This document shows, in pieces, positions 49,302 through 60,240 of a DNA stretch of 64,000 nucleotides (its first letter is position 1; each line of letters opens with the position of its first letter). Position numbers and translations under genes: made by a program. The notes under the pieces are model-generated. The model was not told where the DNA came from, did no database searches, and worked only from the letters and a program-made list of their open reading frames with translations. Source of the stretch: Termitomyces sp. T153 (Eukaryota > Basidiomycota > Agaricomycetes > Agaricales > Lyophyllaceae); the NCBI GenBank assembly GCA_018296165.2, contig JACKQL020000004.1, positions 1,116,001 through 1,180,000 on the forward strand. The letters are read 5' to 3'.

Positions 49302-49954
49302 TGTAAGGGCAACCTCCAGGAGCAGTGGCTCAATTGTGCAGCTAGCAGATGGGAATCCAAAGTATATTAGCAAGGTAGTTGACAATACAAATGGTAACTA
49401 ATCACCTAGTAGAGAGAAATCTGAAGAGAACAAGTCTAAGAATCCTTGCTGCTCAGTGCAGTACATCAGTGGGCAGCAGAGGTGTGGGAACAACTATACA
49501 GAAGGCTGGAGCTAGCCCTAACCCTAGGGAGGTGCTCAACAAGGAACCATGAGAAGTTCTGAGGGTCTCTGGAGATCTCTGGGGGTCTGGAACAAGCTGC
49601 AGAAATTGCCACAGAGGTTGGAAATGGAAGTCCCCTAACATCACCCTCCTTCTAGCATGCAGTGTCTTGACATGCAGGGTAGAAGAAATTGCAGATCACC
49701 TGGTCCACTGGTGAAATGGAGTAGATTTCTTGGATGGCTCATAGCACATCTGGGTGCCTCTGGTAGAATTCCCTAATCAGCCCCAGCATGTGCACATTCT
49801 CCTGTGGTTCCCAGGAGATGTCTTTGCTTCCATACTCTTTCCACTTCACCTTGTATTGTAGCTGTCATCAAAACAGATGACTATCTAGGATCTCTTCCAC
49901 CTTATACTCCTCATTGTTGTTTACCACCACTGGAGGTGGCAGGGGTGCCAGGTG
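49302..49954 (-). mobile_element. Gypsy 3' LTR with PPT and chromodomain end
   Basis: The LTR occupies 49,302-49,640 (minus-strand start TGTTAGGGGACTTCC, end GCCCTTACA) and belongs to the family at 12,031. Next to it is a purine tract (minus strand, 49,641-49,650). Then follow a chromodomain remnant (KVKWKEYGSKDISWEPQ at about 49,800-49,850) and FFYPACQDTAC just before the tract. The rest of pol is cut off at about 49,955. Confidence 0.75.
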
Positions 49955-50143
49955 TCATGGCTGAGGCAAGTAGGTCTCTCAACTGCAGTGGAGAAGACAG
50001 AACTACAGCACCACTCCTGGAGAAGAGACAATGGTTATGCACCTAGCAGAGAATGAAGGAAAACTATAGTGGGGGAAATCTGACAAGAACTGAAGAAGGA
50101 GAAGGGGAACCAAGTGGGATGTTCCCTGACATCACCCCCCCTC
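49955..50143 (-). mobile_element. Partial LTR (5' part) plus PPT of a gypsy element
   Basis: Read on the minus strand, TGTCAGGGAACATCCCACTTGG starts at 50,130 and closely matches the LTR start at 30,843. It is preceded by a G-rich PPT at 50,131-50,143. The LTR stops after about 175 bp. The PPT lies directly against the complete LTR that follows, so two gypsy 3' ends are stacked. Confidence 0.65.
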
Positions 50144-50682
50144 TGTGAGGGCAACCTCTGGAGGCCTTGGCTCAATCACACAACTGGTAGAGGGAGATTG
50201 AAAGTCTATTCAGTATCTACAAGAAGTTCTAGAGTGCTAGCTACTCACCTGGCAGAGGGAGATCCAAAGAGAACAAGTCTAAAGATCCCCAATGTCAGTG
50301 TTTGGAAAACTTACTCTAGAACTTCTGAAAACAACACCCAACAACAACCAATTCTGGAGTCTGATCTAAAAGTGGAAATCCATGGGAAATGGTCTTGATC
50401 TCCAGACACCCTGCACATGACCACATACCAATATGACCAAAAGATAGCCCTTGGTCAAATGTACCTGTGGTCCAAAGATGGGAGGCCTACAATGAGCGGT
50501 AGGCCCAGAATACAGGAAACAATCCAGGGGTCTGGTAAGAGGCCATGTGAAAGGGGCAACACTTGTCAGAATTACAGACAGAGAACTGGTGCAGCCCAAG
50601 GGCTAAACTGGAACCAAGGAGAATAAAGGAAAACCATAAGGAGGGAGAACAGCACAGAGGGGAACTGGGACATCCCCTGACA
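50144..50682 (-). mobile_element. Complete gypsy 3' LTR (539 bp)
   Basis: Minus-strand start TGTCAGGGGATGTCCC and end GTTGCCCTCACA. It is followed on the pol side by GGGGGGGTGATG (the PPT). It serves as the reference for the split LTR at 30,843/43,551 and the solo LTR at 10,566. Confidence 0.85.
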
Positions 50683-53032
50683 TCACCCCCCCTCTAGCAT
50701 GTGGCATCTTGACATACTGGGTAGAAGAAGTCATGAATTGCCTTGTCTGCTGCTGAAATGGGGTAGATGCCTTGAATGGTTTTTGGGGCATTAGGATGCC
50801 TATGGTAGAAGTTCTGGACCAGGGTTGGTGCACATACATTAGCCTGTGGTTCCCAAGAGATGTCCTCAATGCCATATCCTTTCCATTTCATCTTGAACTG
50901 TAACTTCCCTCAGAATATTCTGCTATCCAAAATTTCCTCCACTTTATACTCCTCCTCATTGTCAACCAGAACTGGTAGGAGGGTGACTTAGAGTGGCAGC
51001 AAGAGATTGGATCCTCTGGGGTTGGAAATAGTTTGACAACATTGAAGACTGGGTGCAATTGGCATAGGCCTGCTGGGAGCTCAAGTCTGTATGCTAAAGG
51101 CCCTACCTTCTTCTCTACCACAAAGGGGCCAAGATGACAACGTGACAGTTTCTGAGATGGCCTTGTTGTCTTAATATCCAAGCTATCCAGACACATACAG
51201 TTCCCTGGCTTATAAACTGGGGCAGGTGTCCATCTGCAATTATAGTACTGTGCCATGTCTTCCTTGGCCTTCACTAATGCAGCTTTTGCCTCCTCCTATG
51301 CCCTCCTCATCTGATCCACAAACTTGTTGACAGAGTTGTTCTCTGAGGGGCATGCCCAAGGTTTGAATCCCATGCAAGGGTGCCTGCTAGTGTCCAGAGA
51401 GAATGGAGTCATCTGCATGAAAGAGTGGATGTGGTTGTTGCATTGGAATTCTGTATCTGGCAGCAGCTCATCCCAGTCATCTTGCCTCTCATTACAAAAC
51501 AGGCAGAGATACTGTTCCAGTTCCTGGTCATCACATTCTGTCTGCTCATCTGACTGAGAGTGATAGGCTGTGGTGGTATGGAGCTTCACTCCTAGCAGAC
51601 AATACAGTTCTTGAGTGAATTCTGCTACAAACTGAGAGCCCCAGTCAGAGACATACCCATCTGACAGACCATAGAGCTTCCAGACATTCTTCCAGTACAG
51701 GCTGGCCACTCCCAAGGCAGAGCATGTAGTGTGGGTAGGTATGAAGTGAGCCTGTTTGCTGTAGAGGTCCACCACTACCATCACAGCATTGTACCTATGA
51801 GCATCTGGGAGTTCCACAATGAAATACACTGATGCAAGACTCCAGTGAGCACCTGGAATAGAGAGTGGGTGGAGCTGGCCCATGGGTGCTTGGCAGTGAG
51901 GCTTGGTGTGGAGACAGATGTTGCAGGTGCTAGTGTAGGTGCCTACATATCAGGAGATCTGTGGCCACTAATAGTTCCAGGATACCAGCTCCAGCATCTT
52001 CCACCTTCCAGGATGTCCTGCTACCCAAGAGTTGTGATGTTGTTCTACAATGTGCCAGCAAAGTTCTGGAATGTTAGGCACATAAATGCATCCTCTGAAG
52101 GTCAAAAGCCCATCCTGAAGACCCAACTCATCTGTATGCACTGACTTGACTCTACTTGCCCATTGAGCTTGTAGGGCATGGGCAGCCTAGGCAACTACAT
52201 CCTCCTATGCACCCTCTCAGTTCCCTCTTCAGATGTCTCTAAGGATGTTTGCCTCATCTCCTTGAACCACAATCCCTTCTAGTGTGCAGATGGCAAAGAG
52301 CTTGGGCTTGAGGAGGACAATGTTGTCATTATCTCCTTCTCCTGTGCTATGATCAGCCCACCTGGACAATGCATCCAGTTTGCCCATGCTCTGTTCAGGT
52401 TTGTGATGCAGTGAGAAGTTAAAGTTGGCCAGATACAGGGACTACTGAGCTTGGCATCAATTCAGTTTCTTAGCAGAACAGAAGTACTTGTGGTCTGTCC
52501 AGACTTCAAACTTATGCCATGCATCCTCAAGAAAATGTCACCATTCTTCAAAGGACCAAATAATTGCCAGCATCTCCTTGTCATGGATCTGATAGTTCTG
52601 TTCCACTGCATCAAGGCTTTTGAAGTAGAAGGCTACAGGATGCCATTTGCCATCATCAGGGAACAGGAGGACAGGCTTTGAGGTCACAGCTTGCTTGAGG
52701 GCATCAAAGGCAGCTTGCTCTGGTGGCTCCCACTGCCATGCTGTATCCTTAACTGTGAGGTTGAAGAGTGGACATGAATGGTGGGACAAATTCTGTATGA
52801 ACCTCCAATAGAAATTGACAAATCCAAGAAAGGCCTGCACTTCCTTCTTGTTTCTTGGCTCAGGCCACTCTGCTACACCTGCCACTTTAATGGGGTCCAT
52901 CTCAGCCATTTCATGCAAAATGATCAAATCCAGGTACTCCACCTTAGTCTGTTCAAATTCACACTTCTCAGGCTTTAAATAGAGCTGGTGTTAGTGGAGG
53001 CATTCCAAGACAATGTGCATGACCCAGCAATG
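50683..53032 (-). pseudogene. Gypsy pol (RT end, RNase H, integrase, chromodomain)
   Basis: Close relative of the pol at 27.7-30.8 kb. The chromodomain is better kept here (MKWKGYGIEDISWEPQ, about 50,845-50,891). The integrase core (51,296-51,883) is open and keeps its acidic blocks: SLASVYFIVELP (the first Asp is replaced by Tyr), DGYVSDWGSQF and DDQELEQYLCL. RNase H and the RT end (52,538-52,942) include VEYLDLIILHEMAEMDPIK and FLGFVNFYWRFIQNLSHH. The RT stops at HIVLECLH, where the GC-rich LTR element begins, so the catalytic box and everything upstream are missing. Confidence 0.8.
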
Positions 53033-54178
53033 TGTCAGGGTCCGCTGACCTCGGGGGCGCAGCTGCACTGGGCGAGTCCTTACTAGGCGGGCGTGATTCC
53101 CCTGCATTGGTGACCGGACACTCGAAGACGTTCTGGGTCCTGGTGGTTTGCGCGGGTAATTGGGAGATGTGATCCAGACAGGTCCGGGAAGGTCCGGAGA
53201 AGTCGGATTGTGGGGAAATGAGACGGTCTTGGCGGGGTTCAGGCAGAAGGCCGTACGGGAGATTTGCGGAAGCAAGGGAGTAGGTGGCTGTGTGATCAAT
53301 GGGGGCGGAGCCGGGGTTTGATGGGAGATCATTTGGAGTTGATGGAGTCCGGGACCGAGCGAAGAGTGAGGTTCGGACCTGGTAAGGAGTGTCGGGGTTC
53401 GTAATTATAATCGCGGAGTTCGTGAGGTCGTTAGGGTTGATGAAGAATTGGGCACAAGGGTCAGACGACGTCACCGAGACGGCGTCGGACGAGACAATAT
53501 GGAACAAGAGTAGATTCGAGTGGAGGTACGAAACGATAACGAGAACGATAACGAAAAGGGGACGAGACAAGACCGGGAGACTGAGATAAGACCGGGAGAC
53601 TGAGATAAGACCGGGAAACTGAGAGTAAGGAGAAAGAGACACGAAAACGAACACGAAACACAAAAAAGGAAGCAATCAGACCATAGGTAACGTTAAGCAA
53701 TATCAAGACTGGAGTACGAAGAGCTACTCGATGACTTATATACTGACTACCGGAGGACTTCGGGGTACGTCGGCTGTGGCGGCGGGGCTTGGCGGGGCTT
53801 GACGGAGTGGGCGGGTGTCGGTTGTGATCGAAGATTGTGCCGCGCTGATACGTTGATGGGATCGCGGGTTGTTCCGAGGTTGTCGTGATATTCCGGAATA
53901 GGTCGGAGGAAGCAGGGTGTCGAGTTAATGATGGGTGGGCGAAGATCAGGAATAGCGGGGGTGGTTCTCGGGGTTTGGGAAGCCCAGGGTAAGTGTCAGT
54001 GGCTGCGGGGCAGGCACCGAAGTTGGCCAGGGGGCCGTCGGAGTTAGCCGGGGAGGTGTCGGAGTTAGCCGAAGTAGGCGTGGGCATGGGCGGAAGTTCG
54101 GCGGAGCGTTGGGGGTCCTTTTGGGGGTTCGGGGGTTTGATGGACGATGTGCGGGGTTTTGGGGAACGGGTCGTGACA
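53033..54178 (-). repeat. 3' LTR of the GC-rich element
   Basis: It contains a TATA box at 53,735-53,742 (minus strand TATATAAG) and AGTCTTGATATT (minus strand) at 53,699-53,710. A gaccgggagactgagataa tandem motif (about 53,572-53,625) has three copies here and two in the other LTR. Confidence 0.85.
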
Positions 54179-54388
54179 TCACCCCCCTTTCAGCGTCGAG
54201 ACCCTTCGAGACGCGGGGCAGGACGGGGATCGGCGGGGCGTGGGAGTCGAAGCCGAGCAATATTGATCAATCCGCAGCGAGTGATAGCGGCGTGGGAGGC
54301 GAAGTCGAAGCGCGGCCGCCGTTTCGTCAGGGTCCTCCTCACTCAATTTAAAGCTTTGGGCGTGCCCCGGGGTTCCCCAAATTTCGTC

Positions 54389-55519
54389 ATGTCTTCCCCC
54401 AGCGTTCCAGTGGTTCCTCCCGCCGATTTGGACGAGGTGGTGGTGTACGACAGTGGGGGTGAGGAGTTCGAGCGTCGGCGCCGGGGTAGCGTTAGGGACC
54501 GGAGTCGTAAGTGTTGTCGAATTTTCCTTTCGGGATGGTTGACGGGGTTCCAGTAGAGTCGTCCGTAGTAGTAGTGGTGGATTTTCCGGGGGTTCCGAAG
54601 CGGACCAAGTTTCGTCCCGCGGTGCCAAAGGGGAAGGGGGCGTCTTCGGCGGTGGTTCGGGGGAAGCGTCGAGCTTCCCCACCCTCGGGGGCGGGACCCA
54701 GCAAGAGGCCGCGTGGGCGCGAGTTGTCGGTGGGGCCTCCGGAGTCCTCCCTCTTTTCTCCTGTCCCGGGCGTCCCCTCGGAACGGTTGTCGAGTCCCCC
54801 CGCGCCAATTCCTTCGATCACAGAGGTCTTCCTTCGCAAGCAGGTGGAGGCCTTGACGACATTGTTGGCAGTACGGGAGGGTGAGCTCCGACGGGCGAGG
54901 GAGGATTGTGACGCGGCGCGGACAGAGAAGGAAGTGATGGAGCGGGAGAGGAATACTTCAGTGCGCATGGCGACAGAGCAAGCGCTAGAGGTGCGGGGTT
55001 TGCGGGAGCATCTGGCGCAGGTGGAGGGGCAGCCCGCGGGGGAAGCGGAGGGGCGGGGACGAGTTCCGGAGGGGGATGCATTGTGGGTGGAGCTGGAGGC
55101 GGCGAGGCAGAGGGAGGATTGGCTGGCCAACGAGGCCGCCTCGGGTCGCGCAGGGATCCTTCGTGAGTTGTCTCCCGTACCTCCGTTCGTTATTGACGGT
55201 TCATTTTCTGGGTTTAGGCTGGGTGCGGGAGCATCGGGTCCTCTTGGACGGTGCCTCCGCGGCGTTCGCGTCGATTCAGGACGGGTTGATGCAGGGGTCC
55301 GCAGTCCAGCTTCCAGAGTTGCAGCAGGGGATGGCGCGATTGGAGAGGTTGTTGGCGGGGCATCGGCGGCGCAATGCGGTGGCCCCGGGGTCATGGTGGG
55401 AGGTGGCGGCCGACGTGGGGGAGGCATTGCCGGGGTTGGCGGAGATCTTAGCGGTGGTGCGGGCCCAGATGGAGGTCGACCTGGGGGTTGGGTTGCTGGG
55501 GGGTCCGGGGAGGGAGTGA
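54389..55519 (+). CDS. Spliced coiled-coil protein of unknown function, antisense to the LTR element
   Basis: Three exons, 54,389-54,506, 54,554-55,162 and 55,218-55,519, with GTAAGT...CAG and GTGAGT...TAG introns of 47 and 55 nt. They join into an open frame of 342 aa. The start MSSPSVPVVPPADLDEVVVY is acidic, followed by a basic Pro/Ser/Arg stretch (KRPRGREL; possible nuclear signal) and a long coiled coil (about residues 130-240: VEALTTLLAVREGELRRARE). The end carries WVREHRVLLDGASAAFA, MARLERLLAGHRRR and PGSWWEV. I recall this C-terminal block from many Agaricomycete hypothetical proteins of unknown function. The gene is transcribed opposite to the element and lies close to its 3' LTR. 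Its frame and splice sites are intact, unlike other transposon genes here. Function is not known; a gag-like or nucleic-acid-binding accessory role is only a guess. Confidence 0.7.
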
Positions 55520-58115
55520 GATGGGTGTGGGCCTCGTTTCTTGTCGCTCTCGGACTTGCTGCCTTCCCCGCCTATTGTATATATGATTTTTGTACGCGAA
55601 CATGTCCTTTCTTGGTCCCTGGGCATGTGAAGTGAGATTTTAGTTTTGTATGAGGGCGAAGTAAGCGAAACACACAGGGGTGTGAGAGGGAGTTGAATCC
55701 CTAGTGAGTCCAGAGGTGGGGGTTACGCCCGCTAGTGCCGTCTGCGCTGGCTAGTCCCGGGGTTTGTCGGGACGGGGCGGGGCATCGCAGGAGGGCTCCC
55801 AAGGTCTGGCGGGGGTGGTGGGAGTTCTCCGGTGGGGGTCCCCAGCATTTCGGGCGGTGTCATTGAGTTCAATTCTCAGAAATTCTGACTGGGGGTGTAG
55901 GGGACGTGCGCCGTATTAGTAGTGGAGGGTGGGCCTTCGAATCTTTCACGGTGCCCAACGGGTTCGGGGCTCTAGTTGTCTTGGCAGTGCGGTTGGCGGG
56001 GGGTAATGGGGGTCTCCCCATGGTCTGGCCCTTATGCCGGCACTGGTGGCGAGGGCGGCGGGGCCTTTTTCATTAGCGGGGTTCGGTGAGGCGAGGTTCG
56101 TCCTCGTGGTATAGTTGGTCCGAGTCGGGGTCGTGTTCCGGAGTGTTGCGTCTGTGGGCGGGCATGCTTCGGGTGGCGCTTTAGTGTGCTCCGGAGTGTC
56201 GATGACCGAGGGGGTAGGATGCGGGGTGATCAGTCCCAACCAGTTCCTTCGGGTCCAGGGCCGAAATTTGGGGTTCCGGATCATCTACGTGATATTGCTC
56301 TCCTGACCAAGGGTAAGCCCGAGGCGGACAAAGGGGGTCTTACGTATTTCTGATACTTCCTCGAGTTCGGAGGTTTGGGGGTCGGTGGTTCCTTCATCGG
56401 GAAGAAGTGGGTGGTTCCGGAGTCGACTCAAGGGTCACTTGGTGGGGGTTTGTTGGTTGTTCATGGTTGTTGGGGCGGCGGGGAGGTCGGCCGCGGGGAG
56501 GCACTGGAGTGGGGCTTCCCCAGGAGATGCGGCAGGGTCGAGGCTACTCTTCATTCGTGTTCCAGAGCGGCCCGGAGATTGTTGCAAGTGTGGGGGTGGC
56601 AGTGGGGAGAGGCACTGCCCGCTTTTCTGGAGGCTCCGGTGATGTGGTCCCTGTTCGGGCGGACATATTCCAGTGTAGGGGCGGGTTTCGGAGTGGGGGG
56701 TGATTTCTGTCGCGGGGTTGGGGCTACCAGGGCATCATTGTCGAGCTGGTGCCGTGAGTCTTCTTGGTCAAATGTCGTGGTCGGAGCGGAGGCCCTGGAG
56801 TCGTGTCGCCAGGGTCCGGAGCTGTGTTGAAGGGTTTGGAAGGGTCTGGGTGGGACAGTTTTAGGCTGGCACGGAGTTGTTTGGGTCGTCAAGCTGGGTG
56901 GGGGAGGTCCTTTGAGGATATCGGAGCACGTGCCCTTTGGGTTGTCGGGTCGCTTAAACGGCCCATCGTCGTTTTCTGGATGATGGTGGGGCTTCTCCCT
57001 CCCTTATATGAACATGTCAGCGAATTTAGAGTACTTAGGGAACTACTTCATATAGGGTCCTTTTTCCTATAATTAGTTCGGGGTGGCTCCTATGCTGGGG
57101 ATTCCTTCGTGGGAGGTGGCGTAGTCTGGTGGTGGAGTTCAAGCTCGGGGGTGGCATGCGGGGGGGTCTTGGCATCCAGGGTCCTCATTTTCGGGGGCCC
57201 CGGATTGTGTGGGGAGAGGGTGGTGAAATAGCGGCGTGGTCTGGAGTTGTCCCTTGTCGGGAGTGGGGTGCCGTGGTTCTCCTTATTAACGTCTAGAGGC
57301 TTGGGGATGTTTTGGTCTTGTTTCGGGGTTGTCGGGGTTGGGTCGGGGGAGTCGGGGCCCCTTCATTTGTTGGGCGGAGGTGACGGCCAATCGATCGAGG
57401 TCCGGAAGCAGGTCATGGGGTTGGAGCATAGCCTAGGTCTGAGGTTCTTGTCCTGTGGTTGGGGTTGTTGGGTCGAGCTTGATTTCGGTGGTTTTGAGGC
57501 TAGTTGTCGGAGGGTTTAGTTCCTTGGAGTGGGTCGATAATAGGGTTCGGTGATGTTGTTGGTGAGTAGTTGCGTTCATCGGTATGCAGGGTTGCTGGTG
57601 GGCCGGTGAATCCACAGGCGGGCTTCGGGGAAGCGCGTTCTCAGTGGTCTCTTCATAGCTGGCGATCCTCGCGCAGTGGGTGACTGTTCCGCAGCAGGTT
57701 GGCGTTATTGTTGGTCGGAGGGCTGGCGCGGTGCCGGAGACCTTGTTACTCGTTTGATCGGATGGTCGCCCGGCTTTAGGATGTTATTCTTTGGGTGATG
57801 TCGGGGCCAACTTTGTGCGAGAGAGCGGAGTTGGTGGAGAGTGTAAGAGTGGGGTGGAAGATGATTTGACGGTTTGCGCGAGGGGTTGGGAGTTGGGTGT
57901 GAGTTGGGGAGGGTGTCCGTGGGGGGAGCCGTTGTATGAAAGTAACCGGAGCGGAGGGGACGTTTGGTGTCGGATCCGCGACTCAATGTGCCTCGGCAAA
58001 TTGGGCAGGGCCGTATGAATCATAAGGGTTCCCTGGCACAGGTAGACCATAGACATCGGAGTTATTTGATCGTGTGTGCGGAGATAATGTGGGCATCACG
58101 GACGGGGTAGGGTAG
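55520..58115. other. GC-rich interior of the LTR element without coding signal
   Basis: About 2.6 kb, rich in G on the plus strand. Open frames are short or low-complexity on both strands and show no retroelement domain. Just after the coiled-coil gene, a TATATATG and T-rich stretch (about 55,576-55,600) could be its 3' end. Confidence 0.5.
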
Positions 58116-58127
58116 AGTCTTGATATT
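58116..58127 (-). other. Self-priming primer-binding site of the GC-rich element
   Basis: On the minus strand, AATATCAAGACT begins one base after the 5' LTR. It is the perfect 12-nt complement of AGTCTTGATATT inside both LTRs (53,699-53,710 and 58,774-58,785). Confidence 0.7.
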
Positions 58128-58128
58128 A

Positions 58129-59263
58129 TGTCAGGTTCCGCTGACCTCGGGGGCTCAGCTGCACTGGGTGAGTCCTTACTAGGCGGGCGTGATCCCCTTG
58201 CACTGGTAACCGAACACTCGAAGACGTTCCGGGCCATGGTGGCTCGTGCGGGTAGTTGGGGAGATGTGATCCAGACAGATCCGGGGAGGTCCGGAGAAGT
58301 CGGATTGTGAGGAAACAAGACGGTCTTGGCAGGGTTCAGGCAGAAGGCCGTACGGGGGATTTGCGGAGGCGAAGGATGAGGTGGCTGTGTGATCAGTGGG
58401 AGCAGAGCCAGGTTTTGATGGGAGATCATTTGGAGCTGATGGAGTCCAGGACCGAGCGAAGAGCGAGGTTCGGACCTGGTAAAGGAGTGTCGGGGTTCGT
58501 AATCGTAATCGCGGAGTTCATGAGGTCGTTAGGGTTGATGAAGACTTGGGCACAATGATTGGACGGAGTCACTGAGACAGCGTCAGACGAAATGGGATGG
58601 TGTTGGTATGGGACAAGAGTAGATTCGAATAGAGATACGAAACGATAACGAGAACGATAATGAAATGGAGACGAGGCAAGACCGGGAGACTGAGATAAGA
58701 CCGGGAGACTGAGATAAGAGAACAAAACACGAAACACAAAAAGGAAACAATCAGACCATAGGTAACGTTAAGCAATATCAAGACTAGGGTACGAAGAGTT
58801 ACTCAATGACTTATATACTGACTACCGGAGGACTTTGGGGTACGTCGGCTATGGCGGCGGGGCTTGGCGGAGCTCAACAGAGGGGGCGGGTGTTGGTTGT
58901 GATCGAGGATTGTGCCGCACTGATACGTTGATGGGATCATTGGAGAACGTGGGTTGCCCCGAGATTGTCGTGATACTCCGAAATAGGTCGGAGGAACCAG
59001 GGTGTTGAGTTGATGATGGGTGGCGAAGATCGGGAACAGCGGGGGTGGTTCTCGGGGTTTGGGAGGCCCAGGGTAAGTGTCAGTGGCTGCGGGGCAGGCA
59101 CCGAAGTTGGCCAGGGGGCCGTCGGAGTTAGCTGGGGAGGCGTCGGAGTTAGCCGAAGTAGGCGCGGGGCATGGGCGGAAGTTCGGCGGAGCGTTGGGGG
59201 TCCCTTTGGGGGTTTGGGGGTTTGATGGACAATGTGCGGGGTTTTGGGGAACGGGTCGTGACA
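58129..59263 (-). repeat. 5' LTR of the GC-rich element with promoter
   Basis: On the minus strand, TATATAAG (58,810-58,817) precedes AGTCTTGATATT (58,774-58,785) by 32 nt from the start of the TATA to the A. That is the normal distance to a transcription start. The right end is followed by tagaggtgattgggaatggtgct, which matches the gypsy pol linker at 27,803-27,830 (reverse complement). Confidence 0.8.
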
Positions 59264-60240
59264 TAGAGGTGATTGGGAATGGTGCTACTGATGTGAAATC
59301 TAAGTTTAGCTATTGGCTCAAAATTTATATAATCTTGGCCAATTATGCTGTACTTAGTTTTGCAAGTGTTCAGGGCTCTTTGTAACACTAGTCCTCACTC
59401 TTTAAAAGTAGACTGAATAATAGATTTATTGATTTTACTTGAATAGCCAGAGATGGTTCTCCAACTAATCAAGTGGGCTCAGATAGTATATTAAAACTAA
59501 TAGTCCCAAAGCTAATCTAGCTTGTAGGCCTAAATGATCTGCTCCCTGGGGATCACCAAGCCATGGCAAGGGTTTGCTTGGTCTTTCCCTCCAAAATCCT
59601 TCTCTTTTTATACCTCACCCTCCTTGCATGGACCAGGGCTCTTCTGCATGTTTTTGTCATTGTCCGGGAGCATAGTCAGCCAATGGGAGGTCTGGGCATT
59701 GGGGTTCCATGTGGGTGGGCCTTGGCAATGTGTGGTAAGGCTTTCCTTCCCTGTCCTTCTTTCTCTAGTTCCTTCCTCCCATTACTGAGTCCTCCCCTCT
59801 TTCATTGAGACAATTGGCAATGTGGGTTCTGCGAGGTTTTGGTGGTGTTGCAAGGTGTAGGACAAGGGAATTAAAGTTTTTGGGTTCAAAGCTGGCTTTG
59901 TTGAGATGCTGAGGATAGCCAGCACTGCCACTTTGTTAGGCATGTTGGCTATCACTCTGATCAGATTCTCTCAATCAAGGTGACGTGCTTAGCCTTTGAC
60001 CCTCAACCCTTTTCTCTGGCTTTGTTTTTACTGCTTGTAGGCTTATTTTGTTCTCTGGGATCATTGGCGTAGTATTTCTATTAAGCTAAATAGTTTCTCT
60101 GCCTACTGTTTTTGGCAAAATGCTTACAGTTTTCAGCATTTTTAGGTATTTTGAGAAAGTTCTTTTCTTTTTATCTATAATACTATTGTGTTACGGGTAA
60201 GCACTGTCGCACCGCTGTATCACCTCCCCCAAACTTTGTA
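59264..60240. other. Gypsy linker fragment, then unassigned CpG-poor DNA
   Basis: The first 30 bp on the minus strand encode STIPNHLY, as in the gypsy pol at about 27,805. Similarity then fades. 59,390-60,200 is CpG-poor with no gene found; a shift to host-like composition occurs at about 60,190. Confidence 0.4.

Larger units (their letters stand above)
53033..59263 (-). mobile_element. GC-rich non-autonomous LTR retroelement
   Basis: Two direct repeats of about 1.14 kb (53,033-54,178 and 58,129-59,263) start TGTCAG and end GTGACA on the plus strand. A purine tract (AAGGGGGGTGA, minus strand) abuts the inner side of the left repeat and a PBS abuts the right one, so the element reads on the minus strand with its 5' LTR on the right. 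The 3.95 kb interior contains no gag, protease, RT or integrase motif that I can find. CpG is abundant, unlike the surrounding transposons, which suggests a younger or unmethylated insertion. No target duplication is present: the left flank (gcaatg) and right flank (tagagg) are gypsy sequences that lie about 600 bp apart in the intact copy. Confidence 0.8.

Noticed and set aside
49302..50682. Adjacent LTRs considered as one element with a tiny interior
   Set aside because: The LTRs belong to two families and each has its own purine tract, so these are stacked 3' ends of separate gypsies.
54492..55427. Long minus-strand open frame opposite the coiled-coil gene
   Set aside because: Pro/Ala/Arg-rich shadow translation of GC-rich DNA. 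The plus-strand frame has splice sites and a recognisable C-terminal block.
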